A stretch of 64,000 nucleotides of DNA, taken from the NCBI RefSeq assembly GCF_018613155.1, contig NZ_JAGGQU010000009.1, positions 1-64,000 on the forward strand, given 5' to 3'. The translations under genes and the position numbers were made by a program. Source of the stretch: Bacillus sp. ISL-55 (GTDB taxonomy: Bacteria; Bacillota; Bacilli; Bacillales; Cytobacillaceae). Of the stretch, positions 53,629-64,000 are shown one piece after another; within the stretch, counting starts at the first letter, position 1, and each line of letters opens with the position of its first letter. The notes below the pieces were generated by a model. That model saw only the letters and a list, made by a program, of their open reading frames with translations, had not been told where the DNA came from and searched no databases.

Positions 53629-54174
53629 GGTTCTTTCCTTATTCACTTTGTTAAGATACGTTCTTGGCGTACCGTAGTAAGCTACCTGATTAAATTCTGC
53701 GTAAATAGATGAAAACTGTACATAAATTGGAGCATCGAGCAGCCAAGGATAATATGTGAAGAAGTTTTTATCTCCATATACCATCGCAGTCAGTGCTAAA
53801 TCCAGCTCTTTTTTGAAAATCATATAACGGATCCTGGACATATTCAGGTCGTATTCCCCGTTACTGATATACACCTTAGCATACAGCAAGTATTCACCAT
53901 TGATGGTGATCCAGTCTGCCAATACTTCATCCCGCATTTCATAGTTGATTGCCTGGTAATCATAGACATTCCCGACTGCTAAAAACAGCTCTCCAGTAAT
54001 ATCGGAATGTGTTAAAGTATATTTTCTGCTATCTATTGGTACAAAAGCAGTTGCTGGTGGAATAAAGTTAACGCTCAATCGTTCTGGCTTGAATTTGCTC
54101 ACGGCAGAAGGCTCCTTCCCGCTAAAAGAATCCTTTTCCGATATCATATGCCACTGAGCGGCGATCCGTGACAA
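53611..54174 (-). CDS. Staygreen-family protein
   Basis: 187 residues if TTG 54174 is the start (ATG 54147 is possible; neither has a strong site). The sequence FKPERLSVNFIPPA, then SRKYTLTHSDITGELFLAVG and the later WITINGEYLLYAKVYISNG match the Staygreen domain found in many Bacillaceae. In plants SGR removes Mg from chlorophyll; bacterial homologues may act on other tetrapyrroles or have another role. It starts 9 bp after the stop of the secreted-protein gene and is likely co-transcribed with it. A terminator ends the unit. Confidence 0.7.
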   Translation of the reverse strand: MSRIAAQWHMISEKDSFSGKEPSAVSKFKPERLSVNFIPPATAFVPIDSRKYTLTHSDITGELFLAVGNVYDYQAINYEMRDEVLADWITINGEYLLYAKVYISNGEYDLNMSRIRYMIFKKELDLALTAMVYGDKNFFTYYPWLLDAPIYVQFSSIYAEFNQVAYYGTPRTYLNKVNKERTQEAQA

Positions 54175-54183
54175 TCGCCTATA

Positions 54184-54942
54184 TTATTGAGAATTCAGGC
54201 TTTTGACTTCAGCGTTTATTAATTGCCATTTCCCCTTTTCATATAACCATGTCGATTCAATATTAGCAATTCCATCCGCATTATATGCACCATTTATTCG
54301 CTGGATGCCTTTTAACCCATAAAGATTTTCTTTTACCTTAATCGGCTTTAATGTGCCAAAAGGAAGAACCATTAGCTCTGTTGGTTCATTTAACTTTCCA
54401 TCCTGATATAAACCCAGGCGTTCGTACTCCTCTTTTCTGTCGCTTAGGTCAAAACTGTATGATTGCCCTGTTTTCTGAATATTTATGGAAGCCTTGTAAC
54501 CATCCTCAAATTGGCTGTTGACTGCAAGAGGTTCTGGTACAGTCAGATTGGTAACTTGGAAATCCTTTAAAGTGTATAAATAAAAATTCGACAAACCTCC
54601 ACTTCCACCGGTAGGAACACTGATAAATATGTCCTTTACGGAATCGTGGTTCAAATCTTTATAACTAGTAGTGGGATCGTATCCACTATCTAGATCAATT
54701 TTATATATTTCTCCATTTGATGCTCTGACTTTTAAGAAAATCTTTTTGAGAAACTGTGCACCTTCTTCAAAAGGCACTCCTTTTACATAAATCATATCCT
54801 TTTTTCCATCACCCGTTACATCAACTTTTTCTTCAGAAATCGTCACCGTTTTTTCATTAGATTCCCCTGCATATACACCGGTAAGGGCGGTTAACGACAT
54901 AAAAAAGAACGCGCTGAACGTGATTAATAGTTCCTTTTTCAT
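54184..54942 (-). CDS. Secreted protein with VCBS/FG-GAP-like repeats
   Basis: 252 residues. A signal peptide (LLITFSAFFFMSLTALTGVYA) is followed by Asp/Gly loops of the calcium-binding type (DVTGDGKKDMIYVKG, DLNHDSVKDIFISVPTG), as in VCBS/FG-GAP beta-propeller repeats. The C-terminal part has an SnoaL-like or scaffold-like ending (IESTWLYEKGKWQLINAEV). GGGGTGATG precedes the ATG. It is upstream of the Staygreen gene in the same operon. Small secreted proteins of this kind are common in Bacillus; function unknown. Confidence 0.6.
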   Translation of the reverse strand: MKKELLITFSAFFFMSLTALTGVYAGESNEKTVTISEEKVDVTGDGKKDMIYVKGVPFEEGAQFLKKIFLKVRASNGEIYKIDLDSGYDPTTSYKDLNHDSVKDIFISVPTGGSGGLSNFYLYTLKDFQVTNLTVPEPLAVNSQFEDGYKASINIQKTGQSYSFDLSDRKEEYERLGLYQDGKLNEPTELMVLPFGTLKPIKVKENLYGLKGIQRINGAYNADGIANIESTWLYEKGKWQLINAEVKSLNSQ

Positions 54943-54997
54943 AATGCATCACCCCGTTATACTTAACATCTCCAAATATGGTAAAAAAATACACAAA

Positions 54998-55024
54998 AAC
55001 CCCTCTGATTTGATCAGAGGGGTT
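54998..55024 (-). terminator. Terminator after the symporter gene
   Basis: AACCCCTCTGAT, three-base loop, ATCAGAGGGGTT. On the minus strand a T run follows (TTTTTGTG). Confidence 0.9.
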
Positions 55025-55032
55025 AATGATGA

Positions 55033-56460
55033 TTATTTATTCTTAGATACTCCGTGTTTACGGTATTCCCAGGATTCAATTCCTGTTAAACCTTCGATTG
55101 AATCAGCATAAAACACTGGATCTTTTCCTTGTTTTCGCTGTTCTCTATAATCCTTTAAGGCAGCCATTGCTATTTTTGCAAGCAAGGTAATGGCTACAAG
55201 GTTGATTAATGCCATTATTCCCATGAAAAGGTCTGCCAGATTCCAGACAATGGCTAATTCGGCAACTGAACCGAACAAAACCATTCCCATAACAGCAAGA
55301 CGATAAATAAATAAAGCTGTAGGACTTTCCTTGATGAAACCAATATTTGTTTCTCCATAATAGTAATTCCCGATAATCGAGGTGAAGGCAAAAAGGAAAA
55401 TAGCTCCGCCGACGAATGCTGGTGCCCATGAGCCAACATGCGCTGTCAGCGCTGCCTGCGTTAACTGTATACCATCTAAATCAGAATTCGTATATTCGCC
55501 TGACATAATGATAATGAATGCTGTTGCCGTACAAATCAACAAAGTATCCGTAAATACTCCTAATGTTTGGATTAGGCCTTGCTTTACCGGATGGGTGACT
55601 GCAGCAGTGGCCGCTGCATTTGGCGCACTACCCATACCAGCCTCGTTAGAAAATAGGCCTCTCTTGATTCCCATCATGACCGCTGCACCCATTCCACCGC
55701 CAACTACTTCCTGTAAGCCAAAAGCATTCTTAATGATAAGTGAGAGCATAGACGGAATTTCACTGAAATTCATGATCACAATGAATAAGGCAAGAATTAA
55801 ATATAACACCGCCATTATTGGCACAATTATTTGTGATACAAAAGCAATCCTTTTGATGCCGCCAAAAATGACTGCGGCAGTCATAACAGTTAAAATGATT
55901 CCCATCCAAAAGCGATCGAATCCAAATGCCTGATCAAAAGCAAGGGAAATGGTGTTAGATTGAACAGAACTGAAAACGAGGCCGAATGTAAAAACAATAA
56001 TGACAGCGAATAAAATTCCCAGCCACCTTTTATTTAATCCGCGTTCCATATAGTAAGCTGGTCCGCCACGGAATTCATCCTTATCCTTGACCTTATAAAT
56101 TTGAGCAAGCGTGCTCTCAATGAAGCTGGATGCTGCGCCTATGAGCGCAATGACCCACATCCAAAAGACAGCTCCCGGACCACCGGCTGAGATAGCTGTC
56201 GCTACTCCTGCCAGATTACCTGTACCAACCCTTGAAGCTAAGCTTACCGTAAATGCTTGAAATGAAGACCTTCCCCTTTTCCCTTCGGAAGAAACGGTGG
56301 CTGGATCCTTTAGCACCCTGATCATTTCAGGAAAGAATTTGAATTGAACAAACCTGGTTCTGAACGTAAAATATGTACCCAGTACAACTAGAACAGCAAT
56401 TAAGATATAGCTCCACATATAGTTGTTTAATTCAGATATGATGCTGTTGAAAATCTCCAT
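55033..56460 (-). CDS. Sodium:alanine symporter family protein (AlsT-like)
   Basis: 475 residues, about eleven membrane helices. GNLAGVATAISAGGPGAVFWMW, FIESTLAQIYKVKD, the following GGPAYYMERGL, and the later GLFSNEAGMGSAPNAAATA are signatures of the AGCS family. These transport alanine, glycine or glutamine with Na+. B. subtilis carries alsT close to parE-parC, so the order here is ancestral core synteny. AAAAGGAG precedes the ATG. It is transcribed in the same direction as parC but with its own terminator and a 350-bp gap. Confidence 0.9.
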   Translation of the reverse strand: MEIFNSIISELNNYMWSYILIAVLVVLGTYFTFRTRFVQFKFFPEMIRVLKDPATVSSEGKRGRSSFQAFTVSLASRVGTGNLAGVATAISAGGPGAVFWMWVIALIGAASSFIESTLAQIYKVKDKDEFRGGPAYYMERGLNKRWLGILFAVIIVFTFGLVFSSVQSNTISLAFDQAFGFDRFWMGIILTVMTAAVIFGGIKRIAFVSQIIVPIMAVLYLILALFIVIMNFSEIPSMLSLIIKNAFGLQEVVGGGMGAAVMMGIKRGLFSNEAGMGSAPNAAATAAVTHPVKQGLIQTLGVFTDTLLICTATAFIIIMSGEYTNSDLDGIQLTQAALTAHVGSWAPAFVGGAIFLFAFTSIIGNYYYGETNIGFIKESPTALFIYRLAVMGMVLFGSVAELAIVWNLADLFMGIMALINLVAITLLAKIAMAALKDYREQRKQGKDPVFYADSIEGLTGIESWEYRKHGVSKNK

Positions 56461-56772
56461 ATAAAACTCCTTTTTTAGTTTTTGACAAAGCTGGTCTTAC
56501 TTTGAATATTACTTTTCTTTTAATACCTATCTTCTAAAAGTGCCAACAGTACAGGAGTAACTTACTATCTACCCATCACGTATTATGGCTTTAAAAAGGC
56601 TAGAAAAAGCAAATAGGACTAAGAAAAGAGCGTTGAACAAAGATATTTTAATATAGTTTTTAATGTACCAAAATTGCAATCGCTTTACAATGGTACTTCA
56701 CTCCCATTATCAGCTTTGTCCAGACAGAGAGGAAGCTATCTATGTAATACCCTGATTATGGTAAAAAAAACA
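56461..56772. other. Intergenic region between parC and the symporter gene
   Basis: About 310 bp, containing the symporter promoter. No gene or other pattern recognised. The parC terminator is at its right end. Confidence 0.5.
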
Positions 56773-56803
56773 AAAAACACAGCAATTTTACTGTGTTTTT
56801 TGT
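56773..56803 (-). terminator. Terminator after parC
   Basis: AAAAAACACAG, eight-base loop, CTGTGTTTTTT, with A and T runs both sides. Confidence 0.85.
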
Positions 56804-56814
56804 TGATGCTCTAG

Positions 56815-59256
56815 CTATTGTGAGTTTTTATCCTTTTCATTCTCACTTTTCCAAATGGCTGTAAGTTTTCCGGTTTCAGTTTCATCCACCAGGAAAGATC
56901 CATTTGTATATCGATCACTGAACCTTAATTCTGAAGCTTTCACAGATACAATTTGCTGTTTTTCAGACTGGAAGAATACTTCATCCTCGTTATGAACAGC
57001 CTCCACGCCAATAATTCGGTGAGGGTTTGCTTTCAGTTCACGCAACATCACAACACCGCGTTTTGCACGGGAAGTCTTCTCGAACTCTGACAGCTTCATT
57101 TTCTTAACGGCACCACGCTGCGTAGCGATGACGATAGAATGGCTTTGGTTGTTATCGATAATTTTCCCGCCGACAACATAATCTCCATCCTTCAGGTTCA
57201 TCCCCTTAACGCCTGCTGCCCTGATTCCAATTGGACTGATTTCTTCTTCGCTGAACCATAAAGCATAACCGAGATGTGAAGCAAGGAATAAATCCTTCTC
57301 CCCATTGGTTACATGTATGTCGATGACTCTGTCGTCACCTTTGACATTGATTGCAGTTAGCGGTTTGGAGTATCGCTGAGCTTTATAAAGATTTAATTCG
57401 GATTTTTTTACCATACCATTCTTTGTCACAAATAAGAAGAATAAATTCTGTGCGAAATCGGTGACTGGAACAGCTTTGATGATGTCTTCATCCCGGTCTA
57501 ACGGCACAAGATTTGCTACATGCTGACCAAGGTCTTTCCAGCGGATGTCCGGTAGTTCATGGACAGGCAAGTATAAGTAGCTGCCTTTATTCGTGAATAA
57601 CAGCAAGACATCAGTTGTATTCATATTCAACTGTGATAAAAGTCTATCCGTATCCTTCATCGCGAAATCCTGACCATTGGATGCGGCATAAGATCTCTGG
57701 CTTGTCCGTTTCACGTATCCATCCTTCGTTACGGTTACAATGACGTCTTCACTTGCGATTAGGACTTCAAGGTTAATCTTGATTTCCTCAATCTCGTCCT
57801 CAATTTTTGTCCGGCGATCATCTGAGAAACGCTTTTTGACATCCTTCAGTTCCTTTTTGATGACAGATAATAGCTTCTTCTCACTGCCCAGAATGGCGGT
57901 AAGTTCCTCTACCTTCTTGGCAAGCTCTTCCGCCTCGGCTTGAAGGGCAGTAATATCAGTATTTGTCAGACGATATAGCTGTAAGGATACAATCGCTTCA
58001 GCCTGAACTTCGGTGAAGGCGAATTTTTTGATCAAGTTATCCTTGGCGTCGCGCTTATCTTTGGAAGCACGAATCGTTGCGATTACCTGGTCAAGTATCG
58101 ATAAAGCTTTTATGAGGCCTTCAACGATATGTTGGCGGTCCCGCGCTTTTTGAAGGTCATATTGGGTACGCTTAGTTACAACATCCTTCTGGTGTTCAAT
58201 ATAAGCATCTAGCATCTCGGCAAGTCCCATCAATACAGGTCTTTTCTTGTTGATGGCAACCATATTGAAGTTATAGGTAATCTGCAAATCACTGTTCTTG
58301 TAAAGATAGTGCAAAACACCGTTTGCGTCTGCTTCCTTCTTCAATTCAATGACAACACGAAGGCCGGTGCGGTCTGTTTCATCACGCACTTCCGAAATGC
58401 CTTCCACTTTACGGTCGAGACGGAATTCATCTATCCGCTTGACCAGGTTAGCTTTATTGATTTCATAAGGAACTTCCGTGATGACGATCTGCTGTTTGCC
58501 GCCACGGATATCCTCGATTTCAGCTTTGCCGCGAACAATGATCTTCCCTTTACCAGTCTTGTATGCCTTAGCGATCCCTTCGACACCTTGTATGATTCCG
58601 CCCGTCGGAAAGTCCGGCCCCTTGATCACTTTCATCAGATCTTCAACAGTGCATGCAGGGTTGTCCATCCTCATGATGACCCCATCAATCACTTCCGCCA
58701 GATTATGCGGAGGAATATCAGTCGCATAACCCGCTGATATTCCGGTAGATCCATTAACCAGCAAATTAGGGAACATCGCAGGAAGCACCGTAGGTTCACT
58801 TGAGGTGTCATCGAAATTCGGAATGAACTCGACGGTTCTTTTCTCGATATCCCTTAACAGTTCACCTGCGATTGCTGATAATCTTGCTTCTGTATAACGC
58901 ATCGCTGCTGGCGGATCACCGTCAATGCTTCCGTTATTCCCATGCATTTCGACAAGGTAGTTCCGCACTTTCCAATTCTGGCTCATACGGACCATTGCTT
59001 CATATACAGAGGAATCACCATGCGGGTGGTAGTTACCAATTACGTTTCCTACTGTCTTGGCTGATTTCCGGAAGCCCTTTTCATTTGTATTGCCTTCTAC
59101 GTGCATAGCATATAAAATCCTGCGTTGAACAGGTTTGAGTCCGTCTCTAGCATCAGGAAGTGCACGTTCTTGGATAATATATTTACTATAGCGGCCGAAA
59201 CGGTCGCCCAGTACGTCTTCTAAAGGAAGGTCACGAAATTTTTCAACTGAACTCAT
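56815..59256 (-). CDS. parC: DNA topoisomerase IV subunit A
   Basis: 813 residues, normal for Firmicute ParC/GrlA. The breakage-reunion domain contains Y121 in MRYTEARLS, which attacks DNA. The quinolone-determining region reads [17 protein letters not shown], with both the Ser and the Glu of sensitive strains kept. The C-terminal half has beta-pinwheel blades ([24 protein letters not shown]). It cuts and religates DNA for decatenation of sister chromosomes together with ParE. Its ATG overlaps the parE stop by four bases. Confidence 0.97.
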   Translation of the reverse strand: MSSVEKFRDLPLEDVLGDRFGRYSKYIIQERALPDARDGLKPVQRRILYAMHVEGNTNEKGFRKSAKTVGNVIGNYHPHGDSSVYEAMVRMSQNWKVRNYLVEMHGNNGSIDGDPPAAMRYTEARLSAIAGELLRDIEKRTVEFIPNFDDTSSEPTVLPAMFPNLLVNGSTGISAGYATDIPPHNLAEVIDGVIMRMDNPACTVEDLMKVIKGPDFPTGGIIQGVEGIAKAYKTGKGKIIVRGKAEIEDIRGGKQQIVITEVPYEINKANLVKRIDEFRLDRKVEGISEVRDETDRTGLRVVIELKKEADANGVLHYLYKNSDLQITYNFNMVAINKKRPVLMGLAEMLDAYIEHQKDVVTKRTQYDLQKARDRQHIVEGLIKALSILDQVIATIRASKDKRDAKDNLIKKFAFTEVQAEAIVSLQLYRLTNTDITALQAEAEELAKKVEELTAILGSEKKLLSVIKKELKDVKKRFSDDRRTKIEDEIEEIKINLEVLIASEDVIVTVTKDGYVKRTSQRSYAASNGQDFAMKDTDRLLSQLNMNTTDVLLLFTNKGSYLYLPVHELPDIRWKDLGQHVANLVPLDRDEDIIKAVPVTDFAQNLFFLFVTKNGMVKKSELNLYKAQRYSKPLTAINVKGDDRVIDIHVTNGEKDLFLASHLGYALWFSEEEISPIGIRAAGVKGMNLKDGDYVVGGKIIDNNQSHSIVIATQRGAVKKMKLSEFEKTSRAKRGVVMLRELKANPHRIIGVEAVHNEDEVFFQSEKQQIVSVKASELRFSDRYTNGSFLVDETETGKLTAIWKSENEKDKNSQ

Positions 59257-61232
59257 TCGTCAGCAACCTCCTCTGCAACTGAGATATTTTCATTTTCAAG
59301 GATGTTTCCATCTTCCTCGAGGCCGAACGCTACATTGGATTCAATCCACTTCCTGCGTGGTTCAACCTTATCTCCCATAAGGGTCGTTACTCTTCGCTCC
59401 GCTCTTGCTGCATCGTCAATACGCACGCGGATCAAAGTCCTCGTCTCCGGATCCATCGTCGTTTCCCAAAGCTGGTCGGCATTCATTTCTCCCAGTCCTT
59501 TATAACGCTGGATTATATAGCCTTTACCGACTTTCTTCATCGCGTCCTTCAGCTCTTCGTCGCTCCAGGCATATTCGATGATTTCTTTTTTGCCCGTGCC
59601 CTTGCTGACCTTATATAACGGCGGCAGGGCAATGAATACCTTACCCGCTTCGATCAGCGGCTTCATATATCGGTAAAAGAACGTCAGCAAGAGTACCTGG
59701 ATATGGGCACCATCAGTATCAGCATCCGTCATGATGACGATTTTGTCATAATTGATGTCTTCGACGTTGAAGTCTGACCCAACTCCGGCACCAATCGCAT
59801 GGATGATCGTATTGATTTCTTCATTTTTGAAAATGTCCTGCAGCTTTGCTTTTTCCGTGTTGATGACTTTACCGCGCAATGGGAGCACAGCCTGGAATTT
59901 CCTATCGCGGCCCTGCTTGGCAGAACCACCAGCAGAATCACCCTCTACCAGGTAAAGTTCATTCTTCGCAGGATTCTTTGATTGCGCTGGAGTCAGTTTG
60001 CCGGATAGTATCGCATCTGATCTCTTTCTCTTCTTCCCGCTTCTTGCATCCTCGCGTGCTTTCCGGGCCGCTTCACGTGCCTGATAAGCCTTGATGGACT
60101 TGCGGATCAGTAATGTACTGATATCTGGATTTTCCTCAAGGAAATAAGAAAGGTGCTCTGAAACGACTGAGTCGACGGCAGATCTTGCTTCGCTTGTTCC
60201 CAACTTTCCCTTTGTCTGGCCTTCAAACTGAAGCAGCTCTTCAGGAATGCGCACGGAAATGATGCCTGCCAGACCTTCTCGGATGTCAGCTCCATCAAGG
60301 TTCTTATCCTTTTCCTTGAGCAAGCCAACCTTGCGGGCATATTCATTGAATACACGGGTCATCGCTGTTTTGGAACCCGCTTCATGTGTACCGCCATCTT
60401 TCGTGCGGACATTGTTGACGAATGACAACACATTCTCTGAGTAGCCATCGTTAAATTGAAATGCAAATTCAACTTCTATTTGGCTGTATTCACCTTCGAA
60501 GCTAACAACTGGATGCATCACATCTTTTTCTTCGTTCAAATATTCAACGAAAGCCTGTATCCCAGTCTCAAAATGAAAAGTATCCTTAACATCATTGCGC
60601 TCATCGATTAACTCTATTTTTAATCCTTTTAGCAAAAAGGCAGACTCTCTAAGACGTTCTGAGAGTGTGTCATAGTTATATGTTAGGGTAGAGAAAATTT
60701 CAGGGTCTGGTTTAAAGTGGATTGTCGTACCTGATTGGTTTGTTTTTCCGATCTTTTCAAGCGTCGTGGCTGGTTTCCCGCCATTTTCAAAACGCTGTTC
60801 ATAGACGAAGCCATCACGTTTGATGGTTACAACCAGCCATTCTGATAATGCGTTTACAACAGAAGCACCTACACCATGAAGGCCTCCGCTTGTTTTATAC
60901 CCGCCCTGACCAAACTTTCCGCCTGCGTGCAAGACGGTAAGGATCACTTCAGGTGTCGGTTTGCCAAGCTTATGCATCCCGGTAGGCATACCTCTCCCTT
61001 TATCCTGGACGCTTATGGAATTATCTTTATGGATTTTGACGATGATTTGATTACCGTAGCCACCTAGTGCTTCGTCTACCGAGTTATCAACGATTTCGTA
61101 TACGAGGTGATGAAGTCCCCGTGTATCTGTGCTGCCAATATACATACCGGGTCTTTTGCGAACCGCTTCAAGACCTTCAAGTACCTGTATGGCATCATCA
61201 TTATAATCAAAAGCTTGCTGATTTCTTGCCAC
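59253..61232 (-). CDS. parE: DNA topoisomerase IV subunit B
   Basis: 659 residues from GTG 61232 (AAAGGGG 7 bases upstream, and the protein then begins [11 protein letters not shown] as in other Bacilli; the ATG 61265 start adds 11 residues). GHKL ATPase with [24 protein letters not shown] and [18 protein letters not shown]; transducer; TOPRIM with [18 protein letters not shown] and [13 protein letters not shown]-terminal RRKWIESN. It supplies ATP hydrolysis to topoisomerase IV. A LexA-type box lies 130 bp upstream. Confidence 0.96.
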   Translation of the reverse strand: MARNQQAFDYNDDAIQVLEGLEAVRKRPGMYIGSTDTRGLHHLVYEIVDNSVDEALGGYGNQIIVKIHKDNSISVQDKGRGMPTGMHKLGKPTPEVILTVLHAGGKFGQGGYKTSGGLHGVGASVVNALSEWLVVTIKRDGFVYEQRFENGGKPATTLEKIGKTNQSGTTIHFKPDPEIFSTLTYNYDTLSERLRESAFLLKGLKIELIDERNDVKDTFHFETGIQAFVEYLNEEKDVMHPVVSFEGEYSQIEVEFAFQFNDGYSENVLSFVNNVRTKDGGTHEAGSKTAMTRVFNEYARKVGLLKEKDKNLDGADIREGLAGIISVRIPEELLQFEGQTKGKLGTSEARSAVDSVVSEHLSYFLEENPDISTLLIRKSIKAYQAREAARKAREDARSGKKRKRSDAILSGKLTPAQSKNPAKNELYLVEGDSAGGSAKQGRDRKFQAVLPLRGKVINTEKAKLQDIFKNEEINTIIHAIGAGVGSDFNVEDINYDKIVIMTDADTDGAHIQVLLLTFFYRYMKPLIEAGKVFIALPPLYKVSKGTGKKEIIEYAWSDEELKDAMKKVGKGYIIQRYKGLGEMNADQLWETTMDPETRTLIRVRIDDAARAERRVTTLMGDKVEPRRKWIESNVAFGLEEDGNILENENISVAEEVADE

Positions 61233-61358
61233 GAACATACCCCTTTCATTTCTTGCAAACAACATTGACGGTTTTTATGTATAGTGTCAATGATTTCGTT
61301 AAGTATTCGTCTTTTCTGATTTAAAAGATTACGTGCAACGTATCCTTTTATCAGTATC

Positions 61359-61372
61359 AGAACAATTGTTCT
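61359..61372 (-). promoter_or_regulatory. LexA (DinR) operator upstream of parE
   Basis: AGAACAATTGTTCT, a perfect palindrome with the GAAC-N4-GTTC core of the Gram-positive SOS box. parE-parC of B. subtilis is known to be in the LexA regulon, which fits the position. Confidence 0.75.
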
Positions 61373-61674
61373 CTTAGTTATTTTACCATAAGAATGGCGT
61401 CTATGCTTAATTGTAGCGATTAATTGGGATTTGGCAAACGGATTTAAAGAATTAATTGGAATTTTGTCATAAAAATACGGTTATTAGGAGACTTATGTGA
61501 AGTTTTCATGTCATTTTTTATCCTATTTTCAGATGGATGATTCAATTCATTTTTTAGAAAATCCACCTTAACCGCCTTTTTTAAAATCCGCTAAACTCCC
61601 AGCGATTTCCGCCGTTAATTTTTTAAGATGTACTGCAACATAAGAACAAATACATTTATGGGGGCCTTTTAATT
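61373..61674. other. Divergent intergenic region
   Basis: About 300 bp between the LexA box of parE and the protease gene, with promoters for both. Nothing else recognised. Confidence 0.5.
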
Positions 61675-63066
61675 ATGAGAAGAACAAGGGTAATCTTTCT
61701 TGGATCGGCATTAATCCTTCTTCTTGCACTTACTGCCGGTGGAATATTCAGGAATGATGCTAAAAAAGAGCCTGGGGCCAGAATTCATTCTTCAGGACAA
61801 CAAGTTATGATGGCTCGGTCTATGGCAAAAGTCAATAACGTGAAATCGGGAGAGAAAATCAAGAACCAACTCGATACACAAGGAGAGGTCACTCTAATCT
61901 TTCATAACAAGAAGGATACTAGTCACTATTATGACCATGAAGCTACAGTTGATTTTATAAAAGAACCAAGTATGGAAGAAATCGACGAAATCACACGAGA
62001 TATTAAAGGCTGGGTCATCAAGCATCTAAACTCAATTTACATTTTCAGGTCAACAGTGATGGAAACGCCCGAAATGATTGAGTATTTTAATCAGAGAGAA
62101 AACATTGAGTATTCTGAGCCTAATTTTATCTTAATGCAAAATGAAGTGAATGGACCTAATGACCTGCTTTACCAGGAGAATTACCAATGGAATCTGCCTG
62201 TCATAGGCACGGAACAAGGGTGGAAGGTAACTCGTGGAACGGAAGAAATTGAAATTGCGATCGTAGATACTGGTGTTGATCTGGATCATCCTGATCTAAG
62301 GAACCGGATTGTTAAAGGCTATAATGTCATCAATGAGAAAGGTGAACCTGATGATGATAATGGGCATGGTACCCATGTAGCTGGGATTATTGCTTCGGAA
62401 ACAGATAATAACGAGGGTGTTGCCGGCATGACGTGGTTCAGTAAAATCATGCCAATAAAAGCGATGGGAGCAAAAGGCTATGGTACCACATTCGATATTG
62501 CAAAAGGGATTGTCTGGGCTGTTGACCACGGTGCAGATGTCATCAATTTAAGTCTCGGCAATTACCAGCCTTCAAAGGTCCTTGAGGAAGCAGTAAGATA
62601 TGCATTTGAAAAAGATGTCGTCATGGTATCTGCTGCCGGAAATGATGGATCAGACCAGCCGACCTATCCTTCGGCATACCCAGAAGTATTGAGTGTAGCA
62701 GCTGTAGATTATAATGGGAACAGAGCAAGCTTTTCAAACTACGGAGATTATATTGATATTGCTGCGCCAGGTGTATATATACCTAGCACATATTTTAATA
62801 AGCAATACGCTGCCCTTTCTGGTACATCAATGGCCGCTCCACACGTCGCCGGTCTTGCTGCACTAATCAAATCAGCTAATCCAGAGTTGAAAAGTTCACA
62901 AGTTATCAAGATCATTAAAAATTCCGCAATTGACCTTGGCGAGCAAGGAAAAGATATTGAATATGGCAATGGCTTAATTGATGTTAATTCAGCATTGCAG
63001 GAAGCGAGTAAAGAACTGCCAAGCGTCAGTGAACAAGAAAAAACGCTGTTTGATTGGCTCAGGTGA
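61675..63066 (+). CDS. Subtilisin-like serine protease (S8 family)
   Basis: 463 residues. A signal or anchor helix (VIFLGSALILLLALTAGGIF) is followed by a propeptide-like region with an inhibitor-I9-like end (EYSEPNFILM). The catalytic domain has D198 (IAIVDTGVDLDHPDL), H231 (NGHGTHVAGIIA), N323 (SAAGNDGS) and S385 (SGTSMAAPHVAGLAAL), so the triad is complete. It resembles thermitase-like extracellular proteases of Bacillus. The ribosome site (TGGGGGCC) is only fair. The gene ends in a hairpin shared with the convergent helicase gene. Confidence 0.92.
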   Translation: MRRTRVIFLGSALILLLALTAGGIFRNDAKKEPGARIHSSGQQVMMARSMAKVNNVKSGEKIKNQLDTQGEVTLIFHNKKDTSHYYDHEATVDFIKEPSMEEIDEITRDIKGWVIKHLNSIYIFRSTVMETPEMIEYFNQRENIEYSEPNFILMQNEVNGPNDLLYQENYQWNLPVIGTEQGWKVTRGTEEIEIAIVDTGVDLDHPDLRNRIVKGYNVINEKGEPDDDNGHGTHVAGIIASETDNNEGVAGMTWFSKIMPIKAMGAKGYGTTFDIAKGIVWAVDHGADVINLSLGNYQPSKVLEEAVRYAFEKDVVMVSAAGNDGSDQPTYPSAYPEVLSVAAVDYNGNRASFSNYGDYIDIAAPGVYIPSTYFNKQYAALSGTSMAAPHVAGLAALIKSANPELKSSQVIKIIKNSAIDLGEQGKDIEYGNGLIDVNSALQEASKELPSVSEQEKTLFDWLR

Positions 63067-63082
63067 ATGAAAAAAATACAAA

Positions 63083-63112
63083 AACAAGCCGCCAATATAT
63101 TGGCGGCTTGTT
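63083..63112. terminator. Bidirectional terminator
   Basis: AACAAGCCGCCAATA/TATTGGCGGCTTGTT, a 15-bp palindrome between the protease gene and the convergent helicase gene. Confidence 0.9.
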
Positions 63113-63116
63113 GCTG

Positions 63117-64000
63117 TCATTCCAGATTATATAATTGTTCATCAACATCTTCCAGAAGCGGACTAAGCTCTCCCACGGAAAGGATATATAACTCGTGCAT
63201 TGCTCTTGTACAAGCTGTATATAACAATTTCCTTTCTTCCATTCTTGTGTAGGACGATGAATCGTAAATAATCACCGCGTCGAATTCAATGCCTTTTGCG
63301 AGATAAGTCGGTACGACATTAACCCCATTTTCAAAAGTCATTGTCCCTTTTTCAATCAATCTCGCATCATGCGCCAGTTTGACTCCCGCGAAAGCCGCTT
63401 TACTCTCTTTGGCTGTTTTACAAATAACCGCGATGTTTTTATGTCCTAATCCCTGCAACTCGGAGATAAGTTCATTTATCTTCAGACTATGGTCGTTGCT
63501 TTCACCGCTCGGGATGATCACTGGCTTTGGCCCCGTGCGATTGAAAGGCTCGATTATATCTCCTCCCTCAATCAGTTGCCGGGTAAATTCAACAATTTGC
63601 TTCGTTGATCTGTATGTCTTTGTAAGCCTGTATTGTTCCTTTTCTCCAAAATCAGGAGTTGACTCCGCCAAGATCGTTTGTGCACCTGTTGGTCCTGAGT
63701 AAATCGCCTGGTTTATATCACCAAGCAATGTCATCTTGCTGTATGGAAACAGCATTTTAATATATGCAAACTGGAAAGGCGTGTAGTCCTGGGCTTCATC
63801 AATGAAAACATGGCGAATGGATGTATTCGATTTCCTGCCTTCAATCAAATCTTGCAGGTATAGAAAAGGAGTTGCATCCTCATATGCAATAGATCTGTTT
63901 TCCAAATTACTGATTGACTGTTCACATGCGGCGGCCCAATTTTTAGGTAATGCCTCGATTTTGGAATGAGTATCTTTAAAGAAATTCATGTATATGGCTC
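63117..64000 (-). CDS. HelD-like UvrD-family helicase, C-terminal part (cut by window edge)
   Basis: The frame is open from the right edge to the stop at 63117. The 3' part shows helicase motif II VFIDEAQDYTPFQ, motif III LLGDINQAIYSG, motif IV/V (YRLTKTYRSTKQIVEFTRQL, later LAKGIEFDAVIIYD) and motif VI LLYTACTRAMHELYI. This is the UvrD-like arrangement of HelD, which frees stalled RNA polymerase. The N-terminal region and Walker A lie outside the window. A related UvrD-like helicase cannot be excluded. Confidence 0.8.
   Translation of the reverse strand, partial: AIYMNFFKDTHSKIEALPKNWAAACEQSISNLENRSIAYEDATPFLYLQDLIEGRKSNTSIRHVFIDEAQDYTPFQFAYIKMLFPYSKMTLLGDINQAIYSGPTGAQTILAESTPDFGEKEQYRLTKTYRSTKQIVEFTRQLIEGGDIIEPFNRTGPKPVIIPSGESNDHSLKINELISELQGLGHKNIAVICKTAKESKAAFAGVKLAHDARLIEKGTMTFENGVNVVPTYLAKGIEFDAVIIYDSSSYTRMEERKLLYTACTRAMHELYILSVGELSPLLEDVDEQLYNLE

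Noticed and set aside
58309-58737. Antisense frames within parC and parE
   Set aside because: They mirror the coding strand of conserved genes and lack start signals.

Overview
The window comes from an AT-rich, spore-forming member of the Bacillaceae. The evidence is strong AGGAGG-type ribosome binding sites, frequent TTG/GTG starts, a SpoIIP-type protein, a LexA-type box in front of parE-parC, and a parE-parC followed by an alanine/Na+ symporter as in Bacillus subtilis. The genus cannot be fixed from the sequence alone.

There are two compartments. From the left edge to about 53.1 kb lies a large accessory element, mainly devoted to copper and other metals. From about 53.6 kb to the right edge lies ordinary core chromosome: a Staygreen-family gene, a secreted protein, an AGCS symporter, parC, parE, a subtilisin-type protease and the end of a HelD-like helicase. 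The left edge carries a TniQ/TnsD-type gene (48-1397), translationally coupled to a gene that ends in the window. Just before the core genes there are five copies of a 21-bp direct repeat (52886-53074), followed by a possible transposon end. I infer a Tn7-like element at least 53 kb long whose tnsABC genes would lie left of the window. Two XerS-family tyrosine recombinase genes sit inside the two margins: the right one keeps its catalytic residues, the left one has lost the tyrosine and both histidines.

The cargo, left to right: a YVTN lipoprotein under an FNR-like site; a run of predicted RNA stems; a multicopper oxidase; a ferric-reductase-like membrane protein; a Cys-rich copper storage protein; SpoIIP; a beta-propeller protein; csoR-copZ and copA with CsoR-type operators; a YdhK lipoprotein; a two-component system; a membrane cupredoxin. 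Then come two oligopeptide/nickel-type ABC transporter operons (19-32.7 kb). They share one operator-like promoter motif and bracket a half-size sulfite-reductase-like protein, a second CsoR-family repressor and a MATE exporter. A copA 3' remnant follows. Next is a patch with an OLD nuclease and a foreign-looking, GC-rich TIR protein, bracketed by 15-bp inverted repeats. After it are five small SHOCT-motif membrane proteins with a Met-rich exported protein, a methyltransferase, a double AbrB protein, lgt, a C39-like protein, a second multicopper oxidase, a frameshifted gene, a His-rich protein, a second MATE exporter, a second YdhK protein and an AlbA_2/Schlafen-type protein.

The cargo reads as a copper-handling programme: sensing (CsoR, the two-component system), chaperoning (CopZ), export (CopA), storage (Csp), and oxidation or binding outside the membrane (multicopper oxidases, cupredoxin, YdhK, Met/His-rich proteins). 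Next to it is a CsoR-family-controlled peptide/metal-complex transport module whose substrate is unknown.
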